Origin: Candidatus Omnitrophota bacterium
GTDB taxonomy: Bacteria; Omnitrophota; Gorgyraeia; Zapsychrales; Fredricksoniimonadaceae
DNA length: 50,451 nt
Direction: 5' to 3'
Assembly: GCA_015233145.1 (NCBI GenBank)
Contig: JADFYI010000009.1
Coordinates: forward strand, 1-50,451
The notes under the pieces are model-generated. The model had not been told where the DNA came from, did no database searches, and was given only the letters and a program-made list of their open reading frames with translations. The first letter of the stretch is position 1, and each line of letters opens with the position of its first letter. The translations under genes and the position numbers were made by a program. Below, piece by piece: positions 34,493 through 44,000 of the stretch.

Positions 34493-35740
34493 ATGGACGC
34501 AGGGCTTAAAGAAAAGATTTCTTCGCTCCCGTTGACGAGCGGCGTATATCTCATGAAAGACGCCGGCGGCAACGTGATTTATGTGGGAAAGGCTGTTTCC
34601 CTGCGCCGCCGCGTGCAATCGTATTTCCGCGGAAAAACCCATAACGTCAAAACCGACCTTCTTGTCTCGAACATCACGGATGTTGATTATATCTCCACTC
34701 ACAGCGAGGCCGAGGCGCTTATCCTTGAGGCCGCGCTCGTTAAGCAGTATCAGCCCCGGTATAATATCGAGCTTAAGGATGGCAAGTCGTATCCTTTTAT
34801 TGAGATTACCGGTGAAGAGTTTCCGCGCATTTCGGTTGTGCGCATTGCCTCGCCTGAACAAAGAAAGTCCGGATGCTTTTATTTCGGGCCTTATGTGGAT
34901 GCCGCTCTCATTCGTGAGGCCCTGACCATCATCCGTAAAATTTTCCCCTACAGGACCTGCGACCCTTTTCCGAGGAAATCGTGCTTGTATTATTCGCTGG
35001 GGCTGTGCGACGCCCCGTGCATTGGCGAGATTTCGCCGCAGGATTATCATCGCAACATCAAAAGCATTGTCATGATCCTCGAGGGGCATAAAGACGAGCT
35101 TTACAAGACCCTTAAAGAAGAAATGGAATACCTGGCCAGTATCAAGGAATTTGAGGCAGCAGCTAACTTGCGCGACCAGCTGCGCGCCATAGGCGCCCTT
35201 TATTCATCCACGGGGGAGCTCAACTATTTTAAAGAAGCAGAGCAGTTGGAGCGCATTTTGACCCTCAAAAGGATGCCGGACAGAATTGAGTGCATTGATA
35301 TTTCCACCATCATGGGAGAACTTTCAGTCGGGTCTCTGGTGTCGTTTTTTAACGGCAAGCCTGACAAGGCGAATTACCGGCGTTTTCGCATTAAAGAAGT
35401 CAAGGGCATTGATGATGTCAGGATGGTGGCCGAGGTGGTGCGCCGGCGTTACGGCCGGTTAAAGCGCGAGGCTAAGGCCTTTCCTGATCTTATTGTGATT
35501 GATGGCGGCTTGGGACAGCTTGGCGCGGCTGCTGCTGAATTAAAGGCTTTGGGGTGCGATATCCCGGTTATTTCTCTGGCCAAGCGCGAAGAAGAGGTTT
35601 TTGTCCCTGGCAAGCGCGCCTCTATTCTTTTATCCAAAGACTCTCTGGCCCTTAAATTACTCCAGCGCGTGCGCGATGAAGCGCATCGCTTTGCCATCTC
35701 CTACCACCGCAAGCTCAGAGACAAAAAGGTTTTTGAGTAG
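34493..35740 (+). CDS. uvrC: Excinuclease UvrC lacking the C-terminal HhH region
   Basis: I use ATG 34493, since UvrC proteins begin a few residues before LKEKISSLPLTSGVYLM; TTG 34463 and ATG 34469 are open upstream. The 415-residue product has the GIY-YIG nuclease (about 10-95, GVYLMKD and IYVGKA), a four-Cys-containing segment (TCDPFPRKSCLYYSLGLCDAPC split across 153-178) that suggests an iron-sulfur or zinc site, a UVR helix pair (about 200-232), and the RNase H-like nuclease with DIS, VIDGG and DEAHR. It stops right after that domain, about 180 residues short of standard UvrC, losing the tandem HhH DNA-binding part. It makes both incisions in nucleotide excision repair. Confidence 0.88.
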   Translation: MDAGLKEKISSLPLTSGVYLMKDAGGNVIYVGKAVSLRRRVQSYFRGKTHNVKTDLLVSNITDVDYISTHSEAEALILEAALVKQYQPRYNIELKDGKSYPFIEITGEEFPRISVVRIASPEQRKSGCFYFGPYVDAALIREALTIIRKIFPYRTCDPFPRKSCLYYSLGLCDAPCIGEISPQDYHRNIKSIVMILEGHKDELYKTLKEEMEYLASIKEFEAAANLRDQLRAIGALYSSTGELNYFKEAEQLERILTLKRMPDRIECIDISTIMGELSVGSLVSFFNGKPDKANYRRFRIKEVKGIDDVRMVAEVVRRRYGRLKREAKAFPDLIVIDGGLGQLGAAAAELKALGCDIPVISLAKREEEVFVPGKRASILLSKDSLALKLLQRVRDEAHRFAISYHRKLRDKKVFE

Positions 35741-35876
35741 GCTTTATTCCAGAATATTCTTCCGGCTCTGCCCTTTATGCGAATTTTTGTTATTTCGGAA
35801 AACGTTTTCACCCTTATTCTCGCCCCCCCTTGTATTTAATATATATATAGTAAATACTTACCTTGATGACAGACAA

Positions 35877-35892
35877 ACCGCCCACAGGCGGT
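35877..35892 (+). promoter_or_regulatory. Leader hairpin of the first giant gene
   Basis: ACCGCC, CACA and GGCGGT form a 6-bp stem 29 nt before the ATG at 35922; GAGT/ACTC can form a second small stem (about 35896-35910), then AAAGGAAAG serves as ribosome binding site. The AT-rich stretch at 35830-35860 could hold the promoter. I do not recognise a riboswitch class. Confidence 0.35.
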
Positions 35893-35921
35893 GGAGAGTG
35901 GATTCTACTCAAAGGAAAGAT

Positions 35922-38900
35922 ATGCGTAACGGGTTTTTCACAAAATGGGTTTCTTTTGTGACGCTTTTAACATTTATTGTTTCAAGCATGGCGCCTGTTT
36001 ATGCCCAGGGGCTTTCCCTGGGCACCGGGGCAGGGGTTTTACCCGAGCCTGGAACCATGGTGTCCTTAAGCCAGAGCTTTAACCCGCCGATATTAAAAGG
36101 CGTCAAGGTTTACGCCAACAATCCGCTTAAATTTGATTTTATCCTGGATAAAGGGGATAACCCCACAGCTCTCAGCGCTGAATCTGAAAAACTCATCCGT
36201 TATTTCCTTGCTTCGCTCACAGTCCCTGAAAAAGACCTGTGGGTCAACCTTTCTCCTTATGAAAAAGACCGTATCATCCCCGACGCCTTTGGCCAGACTG
36301 AAATGGGCCGTGACCTGTTGGCTGAAGATTATATCCTTAAACAAATTACGGCTTCAGCACTTTACCCCCAGGACGCGCTGGGCCAGGGCTTCTGGAAAAA
36401 GGTTTACGCGAGGGCCTATGAGAAATACGGCACGACCGATATTCCTGTGGATACGTTTAACAAGGTGTGGATAGTCCCTGCGAAAGCTGTTGTATATGAG
36501 CGGTCAGGAGGCTCTTCTGGCGCTGATAAATCGGCAGTCGCTTATGTTGTGGAAAGCAAATTAAAGGTCATGCTCGAGAGCGATTATCTTGCGCAAGAAA
36601 AAAACGTAGGGGCTCAATTCATTGAGCCCGGTATGCATGGATCCATCGAACCCGGTATCCCGGGTGCGATGAATCGCACCCCTACGCAAGAATTCATCAA
36701 AGAAATTCTCCGCGAAATCGTGATCCCTGCGCTTGAAACAGAAGTGAATACGGGTAAGAATTTTGCTCCATTGCGCCAGGTTTACAATTCCCTGATCCTG
36801 GCCGCCTGGTATAAAAAGAAAATCAAGGAAAGCCTTTTGACCTCTGTGTATGTTGACCAAAAAAAATTGCAGGGCGTCAATGTCGAAGACCCTGCCATTA
36901 CGCAAAAAATCTGGGCGCAATACGTTGAGGCCTTTAAAAAGGGGGCCTTTAATTTTATCAAGGAAGAGCAGGATGAGCTCACGAATGAAATGATCCCCAG
37001 AAAGTATTTTTCAGGCGGGATGGATTTTGCCCAGGGCCTGGCCGCGGCCGTTCAATTTAAGACCGACGCGGCAACACTTCCGTTGGCTGCTTCTGACAGG
37101 GACATGATTGTTGAGGCTGATATTTCAACGCCGGATATGGCGCAAAGCGCAATACTGGATGCTCCGAACAAGGCTCCCAAAGCCTTGCGAAGAGCCCGGG
37201 CAGTCAACATCATGGATGAGGCGGATTTTGATAATTTCTGGAAAAGTATTTTGGATAAAGAGATTGATCAAGCTCCCAAGTCCTTGGCCGCGGAACTGAA
37301 GAAACTTCGTTTTGAGAAGGGAGATGGCACGCCCGCAGAGCCGGTGTTTAACGACACCCAGGCCGAGGCCATGTCGCTCAAGACGGATGAAATTTATGAA
37401 AGGCTTTTGTTTTTAAGAGAAATGCTGGAGTTTCGCCATGCCGATGGCTGGGGCTTGGCCGCTTCTAAGGCCGTGGATCTTTCATTAAGTTATCCATGGG
37501 GCGGGGAGTCTGCTGTCCGCAGGGAAATGAAAGCGTTGAGCAGTCCGGAGGCACTGGATACCTATTTAACGACACTGGCCAGCCCCACGGAAGAGGCGGG
37601 TGCGGCGTCTGAACAGCCGTCTGCCGTGGTATGGAAAGAGCCTGGTTTTTCAGCTGAGGAAGAACGCACGTTTAATGATGTCTTATCTAAAATAAAAGAC
37701 ATTGAGGGGAACCTGACAGCATTGGCCGGGCAGTTGGAACGCATCACTGTTAACGGCCAGGCCATTTCAGATAAGAAGGCCGAGAGACTGGCCAAGAGGG
37801 TTTTAGGAAACGGCAAAGTGGCTTACTCTAAGATGATGTTTTTCAGGGATGTTTTAGGATGGAAAAAGGCAAATTCAGGAAAAAGATTTTTTACATTGAT
37901 CCAGGCTTTGAATATTGCTATGTGGCCGGGAGAGGCCAGGCTGGAAGAAGTCAGAAAAGAGCTCGATGTGCTTCTTTCGTCATCTCTATTCGGCCCAGGG
38001 CAAATAACCTCGATGATTATCGTCAAGGATTTTACAGCCCAGTATATGGAAGAACTTCTCAAAACAGCTCAGAAAATGGGCATTAATGACGGGGCCAAGA
38101 TTTACCAGTTGGTTCTTAATACTGAAAAAGCCAGAGAAGTGCCTCAGCTGGCCGCAGTGCTTGATGAGATGGATTTAAGGGGAACGGCAGCGCGTCCACA
38201 GGACATTACCCTGCAAGCTGAAGGTAGCTCTGTGGATATTTCTGATCCAAAGAGTTTTGATGATTTCTTTGCAACCGTATGGGATGAGAACCTGGAGCTG
38301 GTGGCTTCTTCGTTTGACGGGAATGGGCCGCAGCAGGCTTCCAGCGTCATGAGATTTATTGATCTTGTTCGCCGTGATTATGGGATTGAGGTCAAAGAGA
38401 GTCAAGACCCGTTTGTAACGCTGGATAACATTTTAACGAGCGCGACTCTTTATGATCAATGGAGGAGAGACCCTGACAGCGTAGCAACAACAGAAATTCT
38501 TTTGTTGGCTGACCTGACCAGGGAAGCCCGCTCATTGCCTTATGCCCAGCTGAAAGCCGTTGAAAAGGAAAATATCAGGAAACTGAACCATCTGGTTTTG
38601 GAAAAAGCTTACCCTAATCGAATTTTACGCAGCCCGTCAATCAGGGGTGAGAAAATGCTTGCCTATTTGATGCGTCTGCAATTTAAAGGTAAAAATGTTT
38701 TTACGGCAACCGCGGCCAAAAGGATGGCAAGCATCAAAGACGTGTTTGGCAGCCTTGTATTCCTTAAGCGGGCCATCGAGGTGAAAGACTTGAGCGGCCA
38801 TGATTTATTTTCAACATTGTCTCCTTTAATGCACATTGTCCAAAGCAATCTCGCGGGAAAACAAGACGAGATGATTAATGAAATAGAACAGCTTACGCGC

Positions 38901-41078
38901 ATCACAGAAGATACGCCGGAAGGGAAACGGCAGTTTTTTGACCCGAATCACATCATGTTGATAGTCGCCAAAAGAAAAATGCCGTTGAACGAGAAGCTTC
39001 AAGGGATTGATGAGTTAAGAAAAATGAAGATATTCACCCCCTCCCAGATCAGTTTAATACTCTTCAGCTCTACGCCGGATGCGGTAGCTTTTGCCCGGGA
39101 ATTGAACCGTGAGGAGGCTGGCGGAAGGAAAATTTTAAACGGAACCCAGATTGTGGACATTATCCACCGGAATGTTTTTCGTGATCCCCAAAAGCGCCGG
39201 GAGTATATCGAGCATTTGAGGTCAAAAATTTCTGTTATCCCTGAGGTTTTGGAGGCGCGCAGCCTTGATATTGTTGAGGATGAGCTCCCTGATTATTGGC
39301 CCAAGTTGTCGCAGGTGGATCCCGGGGCCTTTGCCTCACAGCTTTTAAGGCTCAAATATGGTAATGAAACTATTTTTACCGAAGAGACTGCTGGAAAAAT
39401 AGTGGGTCGTGAGAGTGCTTATCAACGAGTGGCGTTCTTGCGAAAACTTTTGGCCTATCAGACGTCAGACCAGGAGTCGGTTTTTTCTCTCCAGCAGGCC
39501 AGTATCATGGCCGCAGATTATCCCGTAAGGGACGAGGATGTTATTTTGGAAAGATTGGAATGGCTGGTGGGACAGGAAAGGGCTGATGGCAAACCAGCAT
39601 TGACGGCAACGGATGTTCGCTATGTTTTGAATAATCCGGGACTTTTTTCATTGGAAAAGTTCAAAATGATTTGGGCCCGCCTCGCTTCGACGGATGTCCA
39701 GGCCAGAAAAATTCTTAATTATATGCTGAGGCCCGAGAAGTACCGTGATTTTATAAAAACCTGGATAACTGGCCCCATGGGCGAATGGCCGTATCTTGCG
39801 GCAAGGGCAAAGTATGTGCTTGTGGCCAGAAGTAAAATAAGCACAGAACAGGTGAAGTTTATGATGCAGGTTCTTTTTCCTGATCTTTCCGAAGACTTTA
39901 ACCGCTATGCCGACCGCTCTGTTGCCGAAGACCGGGAACTTGTCAAGACTTTGGATGAGAATACGCCTGCGCCGGATCAGGTGATTAAACAGCTTTTGAC
40001 AAGTTTTGATAACAACGTGAAGGAGACAACGCTTAAATTTTTGTTGCAATGGCTCAAGGACAAATACCTGTATATGGCAACTTCGATCGGAGAAAAAGAG
40101 GGCGAACTTGTCTTAAACCCTGACGGGGCCGATGCTTTTAACGCTCGTATTCTTCAATATGATTGGGCCAGGCCTGAGGCAGGATTGGAAAATTTGAAAT
40201 CTAATCTTAGGGATATTTATTTTGAGCGTTCTGAGTATGTGCATATCCAAAGTTTGACGCCGCGTCTAGCCCGTTTGTATAGAAGGGCTGGTGTTCTTCA
40301 GAGAATATATCTGAAAAATCATCCGGACAGGGTTCCTAAAGCGGGAAGATTTTCTAAGCCGGTGATTAGAAGGCTTTTAGATTCAGGTTATTCTAACGCT
40401 GAAATTTCCGCGGCATTATTTTTCCGCATGCCTTCCATGGATGCGCCGACTTCCGGCGCAGGAGAAAGAAAAACAACAAATCTGTACAGTGTGAAAGCCG
40501 CTCCTGAAAAAAAGGCCTACGAGATTTCTGACGGCACTTCTTTTGAGGATGATAACGGTGTTACGCAGGTAAAAATTATTCTTCCCGGGAACAAGGTGTT
40601 CTGGGTTTATGCCAATTCCTTACAGGAGGCCATGGCGTTATACCTTAGAGACTACCCTGAAAGCCGGGAAGTATGGCAGGCCATTGGCCGGGGTGATGGG
40701 CGTTATACAGTGACTTTTAAGAATAAAAAAGAGGAATTTGTGGTCTCTGATTTGAGAGATATTTTAACCATGGACCTGGACTATAACACCATGTTGATTG
40801 TCGCGGACAGCTCCATGGCCCCGGAAGAGAAGAAAGGTGGTATTGACTTTAATTCCGATCGCATGAACCTGGAAATGCGGGGAGACGGAAACGCTGTGAT
40901 GAAGTTTAATATGGACCCGGGACTCATGGAAAAGTTTAAATCTGCGCCGGGGTTTGTGCCGGTCATTATTAATATTTACCCCTTAAATAATTTGCAGAAG
41001 TTTTTGGGGGTTAATGAGGATTTAAAGAAGGGCTCTGTGGCGTGGAGTGCTGTAAAAGGAGTATCGAAAGCGGCATAG
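35922..41078 (+). CDS. Giant exported modular protein 1
   Basis: Start ATG 35922 has AAAGGAAAG before it; the longer frame upstream is not coding. The 1718-residue protein has a signal peptide (cleavage near Ala28), then a conserved N domain (about 30-390) almost identical in large parts to that of the next gene, including NPPILKGVKVYANNPLKFDF and LWVNLSPYEKDRIIPDAFGQ. The middle consists of diverged helical modules beginning near residues 428, 585, 771 and 1115, each with an LxRLxF...VFT...A..M pattern and a FLRxLL helix. The end has a GGIDF block (1639-1643) and an APGFVPVIINIYPLNN segment. Residues 229-255 are encoded by an inverted pair of REP hairpins. No enzymatic motif is seen; surface or periplasmic scaffold is a guess. 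Confidence 0.9.
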   Translation: MRNGFFTKWVSFVTLLTFIVSSMAPVYAQGLSLGTGAGVLPEPGTMVSLSQSFNPPILKGVKVYANNPLKFDFILDKGDNPTALSAESEKLIRYFLASLTVPEKDLWVNLSPYEKDRIIPDAFGQTEMGRDLLAEDYILKQITASALYPQDALGQGFWKKVYARAYEKYGTTDIPVDTFNKVWIVPAKAVVYERSGGSSGADKSAVAYVVESKLKVMLESDYLAQEKNVGAQFIEPGMHGSIEPGIPGAMNRTPTQEFIKEILREIVIPALETEVNTGKNFAPLRQVYNSLILAAWYKKKIKESLLTSVYVDQKKLQGVNVEDPAITQKIWAQYVEAFKKGAFNFIKEEQDELTNEMIPRKYFSGGMDFAQGLAAAVQFKTDAATLPLAASDRDMIVEADISTPDMAQSAILDAPNKAPKALRRARAVNIMDEADFDNFWKSILDKEIDQAPKSLAAELKKLRFEKGDGTPAEPVFNDTQAEAMSLKTDEIYERLLFLREMLEFRHADGWGLAASKAVDLSLSYPWGGESAVRREMKALSSPEALDTYLTTLASPTEEAGAASEQPSAVVWKEPGFSAEEERTFNDVLSKIKDIEGNLTALAGQLERITVNGQAISDKKAERLAKRVLGNGKVAYSKMMFFRDVLGWKKANSGKRFFTLIQALNIAMWPGEARLEEVRKELDVLLSSSLFGPGQITSMIIVKDFTAQYMEELLKTAQKMGINDGAKIYQLVLNTEKAREVPQLAAVLDEMDLRGTAARPQDITLQAEGSSVDISDPKSFDDFFATVWDENLELVASSFDGNGPQQASSVMRFIDLVRRDYGIEVKESQDPFVTLDNILTSATLYDQWRRDPDSVATTEILLLADLTREARSLPYAQLKAVEKENIRKLNHLVLEKAYPNRILRSPSIRGEKMLAYLMRLQFKGKNVFTATAAKRMASIKDVFGSLVFLKRAIEVKDLSGHDLFSTLSPLMHIVQSNLAGKQDEMINEIEQLTRITEDTPEGKRQFFDPNHIMLIVAKRKMPLNEKLQGIDELRKMKIFTPSQISLILFSSTPDAVAFARELNREEAGGRKILNGTQIVDIIHRNVFRDPQKRREYIEHLRSKISVIPEVLEARSLDIVEDELPDYWPKLSQVDPGAFASQLLRLKYGNETIFTEETAGKIVGRESAYQRVAFLRKLLAYQTSDQESVFSLQQASIMAADYPVRDEDVILERLEWLVGQERADGKPALTATDVRYVLNNPGLFSLEKFKMIWARLASTDVQARKILNYMLRPEKYRDFIKTWITGPMGEWPYLAARAKYVLVARSKISTEQVKFMMQVLFPDLSEDFNRYADRSVAEDRELVKTLDENTPAPDQVIKQLLTSFDNNVKETTLKFLLQWLKDKYLYMATSIGEKEGELVLNPDGADAFNARILQYDWARPEAGLENLKSNLRDIYFERSEYVHIQSLTPRLARLYRRAGVLQRIYLKNHPDRVPKAGRFSKPVIRRLLDSGYSNAEISAALFFRMPSMDAPTSGAGERKTTNLYSVKAAPEKKAYEISDGTSFEDDNGVTQVKIILPGNKVFWVYANSLQEAMALYLRDYPESREVWQAIGRGDGRYTVTFKNKKEEFVVSDLRDILTMDLDYNTMLIVADSSMAPEEKKGGIDFNSDRMNLEMRGDGNAVMKFNMDPGLMEKFKSAPGFVPVIINIYPLNNLQKFLGVNEDLKKGSVAWSAVKGVSKAA
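36606..36629 (+). repeat. REP hairpin inside the giant gene (left)
   Basis: 24 nt: GTAGGGG, CTCAAT, TC, ATTGAG, CCC. Same frame as the RAYT-linked hairpins, with a different but fully complementary stem. It is translated in frame. Confidence 0.85.
36662..36685 (-). repeat. REP hairpin inside the giant gene (right, inverted)
   Basis: Read on the minus strand: GTAGGGG, TGCGAT, TC, ATCGCA, CCC. It pairs with the left copy as an inverted couple around a 32-nt spacer that holds ATGGATCCAT and two CCCGGTAT repeats. Confidence 0.85.
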
Positions 41079-41095
41079 TTCAAGGAGCGGCAGGG

Positions 41096-44000
41096 ATGCG
41101 AAATTGGCTTTTCACAAAATGGGTTTCTTTTGTGACGCTTTTGACATTTATTGTTTCAGGCGCAGCACCCGCCTATGCCCAGGGGCTTTCTTTGGGCACC
41201 GGGGCAGGGGTTTTGCCTGAGCCAGGCACCATGGTGTCCTTAAGCCAGCCGTTTAACCCACCGATACTTAAAGGCATCAAGGTTTACGCCAATAACCCGC
41301 TTAAATTTGATTTTATTCTGGATAAGGGGGGTGAGGCGTCATCCTTGAAAACCGAGTCGGAAAAGCTTATCCGGTATTTTCTCGCCTCGCTCACTGTCCC
41401 TGAAAAAGACCTGTGGGTCAACCTTTCTCCCTATGAAAAAGACCGCATCATCCCCGACGCCTTTGGCCAGACAGAAATGGGCCGCGACCTGTTGGCTGAG
41501 GATTATATCCTTAAACAAATCACGGCCTCAGCACTTTACCCCCAGGACGCGCTGGGCCAGAGCTTCTGGAAAAAAGTTTATGCCAGGGCTTATGAGAAAT
41601 ACGGGACGACGGACATACCAGTTGATACCTTTAATAAAGTGTGGATAGTGCCTGCGAAAGCTGTCGTTTTTGAACGACAGCTTGAGCAGCCCCGCGAAGC
41701 CGACGCGAGTTTTTCCCAACTTGACAGGAAAAACGAAAGCGTCCTGGCGGAGCGGGGCCAGAAAGCTGTTGCTTATGTTGTGGAAAGCAAATTAAAGGTC
41801 ATGTTGGAAAGCGATTATCTTGCGCAAGAAAAAAACGTAAATCGTGCCCCTACGCAAGAAATCGCCAAAGATATTCTCCGCGAAGTTGTTATTCCTGCCC
41901 TTGAAACCGAAGTGAATACCGGCAAAAATTTCTCCCAGCTGCGCCAGGTCTATAACTCCATTATTCTCGCGGCATGGTACAAACGGAAAATCAAAGAGAG
42001 CCTTTTGTCCTCGGTATATGTTGATCAAAAAAAGGTGCAGGGCATCAACATCGAGGATTCGGAAATAACACAAAAGATCTGGCAGCAATACGTCGATGCC
42101 TTTAAAAAGGGAGCCTTTAATTTTATCAAAGAAGAACAGGATGAATTGAGCAGTGAAATGATCCCCAGGAAATATTTTTCGGGTGGAGCTGATTTTGCCC
42201 AGACGCTTCCTGCGGTCATTTCATTTACTGATAATTTTTCCAGCCTTCCGGAACTGTCTTCAGACCAGGCCATGATGACCGTCAGTGTCAATTTGGTTTC
42301 ATCATTAAAATTAGAATCCGAAGAAGGAATCGAAAGCGCCCGGGAAGTTGTTTCGGCCAATGATAATTTTGATGTGCTGGCCGGGCAAGTGGCTGGAATC
42401 CCGTTTAATGAAACGAACAGGGAAAAATTGGAAAATATTTTAATGGATATCGAGATGCGCGGACAGCCTGTTTTCACGGATGAGGCTGCTGCGAAAATGG
42501 TGGATAAGGCCAGGAGTAAATTGTATCCCAAGCTTGTTTTCCTGAAGGAGCTTTTAGAGTTTCAGGATGACAAGGGCCGTCCGCTCTTTTCTTTTCCCGA
42601 TGCTATCCGGATTGCCCGCGACAAGGTTGCGGACATGAAAGACGATCTTATGTTTGACATCTACACCTTGCTCAAAGTCGGCATTGAGGAGGGGGCGCAA
42701 TTCTTTAACGGAAACCAGATCCTGTATATTATTTTTGGCGCGGATGAGTTTGGGGCACAGCTTCAATTGATTGATGAATTGCGGCAGGACAAGAATTTTA
42801 CTTCGGATGACATTACACGTATTATTCGCGCCAGCGGAAGCTCTGACAAAAAAAGAAGCCTTGTTGCCCGTTGGAAAAAGCTTATGGCCGATAGTGGAGT
42901 GACTCCGTTACTTGGCGGGGCAGATATCGCCAAGTTTATTGACAAGCACCTGGATTTGCCTGAAAAAGAGAGCGATCTTAAGAAGGCTGTTACGAAAATA
43001 CAGGAAAAAATCAAAGAAGCGGCCGCATTATCAGCGGCCCAGGAGCCGTTAGGGACCCTTGATTTGGATATCAAGCGCGTGGCCACTGCCGACATGGCAA
43101 AGTTTGCCCAGCGATTGAACGATCTTGATGGGGATGAAGTGATCTCGCAATTATCGAGGTTGAAGCTGGCGGAAAAAGCTGTTTTTACGGATGAGCAGGC
43201 CGCGGCCCTGGCCCAGACAAGGGTACACCTTGGCAAGGGGATCGCTGAGCGGGTTTTATTCCTTCATTATGCCGTTCAAGAGTCTTTACGCGCCGGGAGG
43301 GACATTGAGAATATTTCAGAGCTGGTCGATTTGTCCATAAGTTATTCTTTAAAAAGAGAAGAGCAGGTTCGTGAAGAAATTTCCTGGCTTTTAAATTTTA
43401 AAGCGCCTCAAGAAGAAGGCCTTTTCTTTGAAATGTATGACATCGCGTTTATTATCCGGACAGCGGTGCCAACAGAGGAAAAGAAAACCCAGGCTGCTTA
43501 TCTTTTATCTGTGCCGGCCAGAGACGGGGTGGGGCGTTTCTTTACGCATGTCCAGGTTGCGCTTATGCTGGCGAATCAGGAAAGTCTGGTTGATAAAAAG
43601 AAGCTGGTTAGTTATGCGTTTAGCTTGTCAGCTTATAATGGCCAGCCGTTATTCAATAATAATGAGGTCACAAAGATTGTCAGAAGTCCGATACCGGGGG
43701 CAGAGAAGATGTCTTTGATTGCTGATTTGCATGACAAAAAGGCCTCTTTTGGGGGAGAGGATGTCCCTTTCTTGAGCGGGGCTGTTATTGCCGAGTTGCT
43801 GCTGCATCGATTTGACCGCGTGCCCCCCCAGGCGCAGGAAAGCCTGATCGACGAGCACAGGCAGGAATTCTTGAATACCAAGGCTCCGATGGGGACGCTA
43901 AAAGCCAGGGCTGTGCGGGCGGCTGTGGCTGCGTTTGGGAGAGTGGATATCATGAATGAAGATAAGTTCCTTCAGTTTCAGTCAGGTCTTAAAGGACTTT

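Noticed and set aside
35870-35920. Riboswitch in the leader of the giant gene
   Set aside because: Only two small stems are present and no conserved core of a known class is visible.
35601-35921. Extension of the first giant protein upstream to 35601
   Set aside because: It would overlap uvrC and place about 107 residues before a clear signal peptide; the ATG at 35922 has a ribosome binding site.
35741-35921. Frameshifted remainder of UvrC
   Set aside because: None of the three forward frames shows HhH-like sequence, so a single frameshift does not explain the short UvrC.
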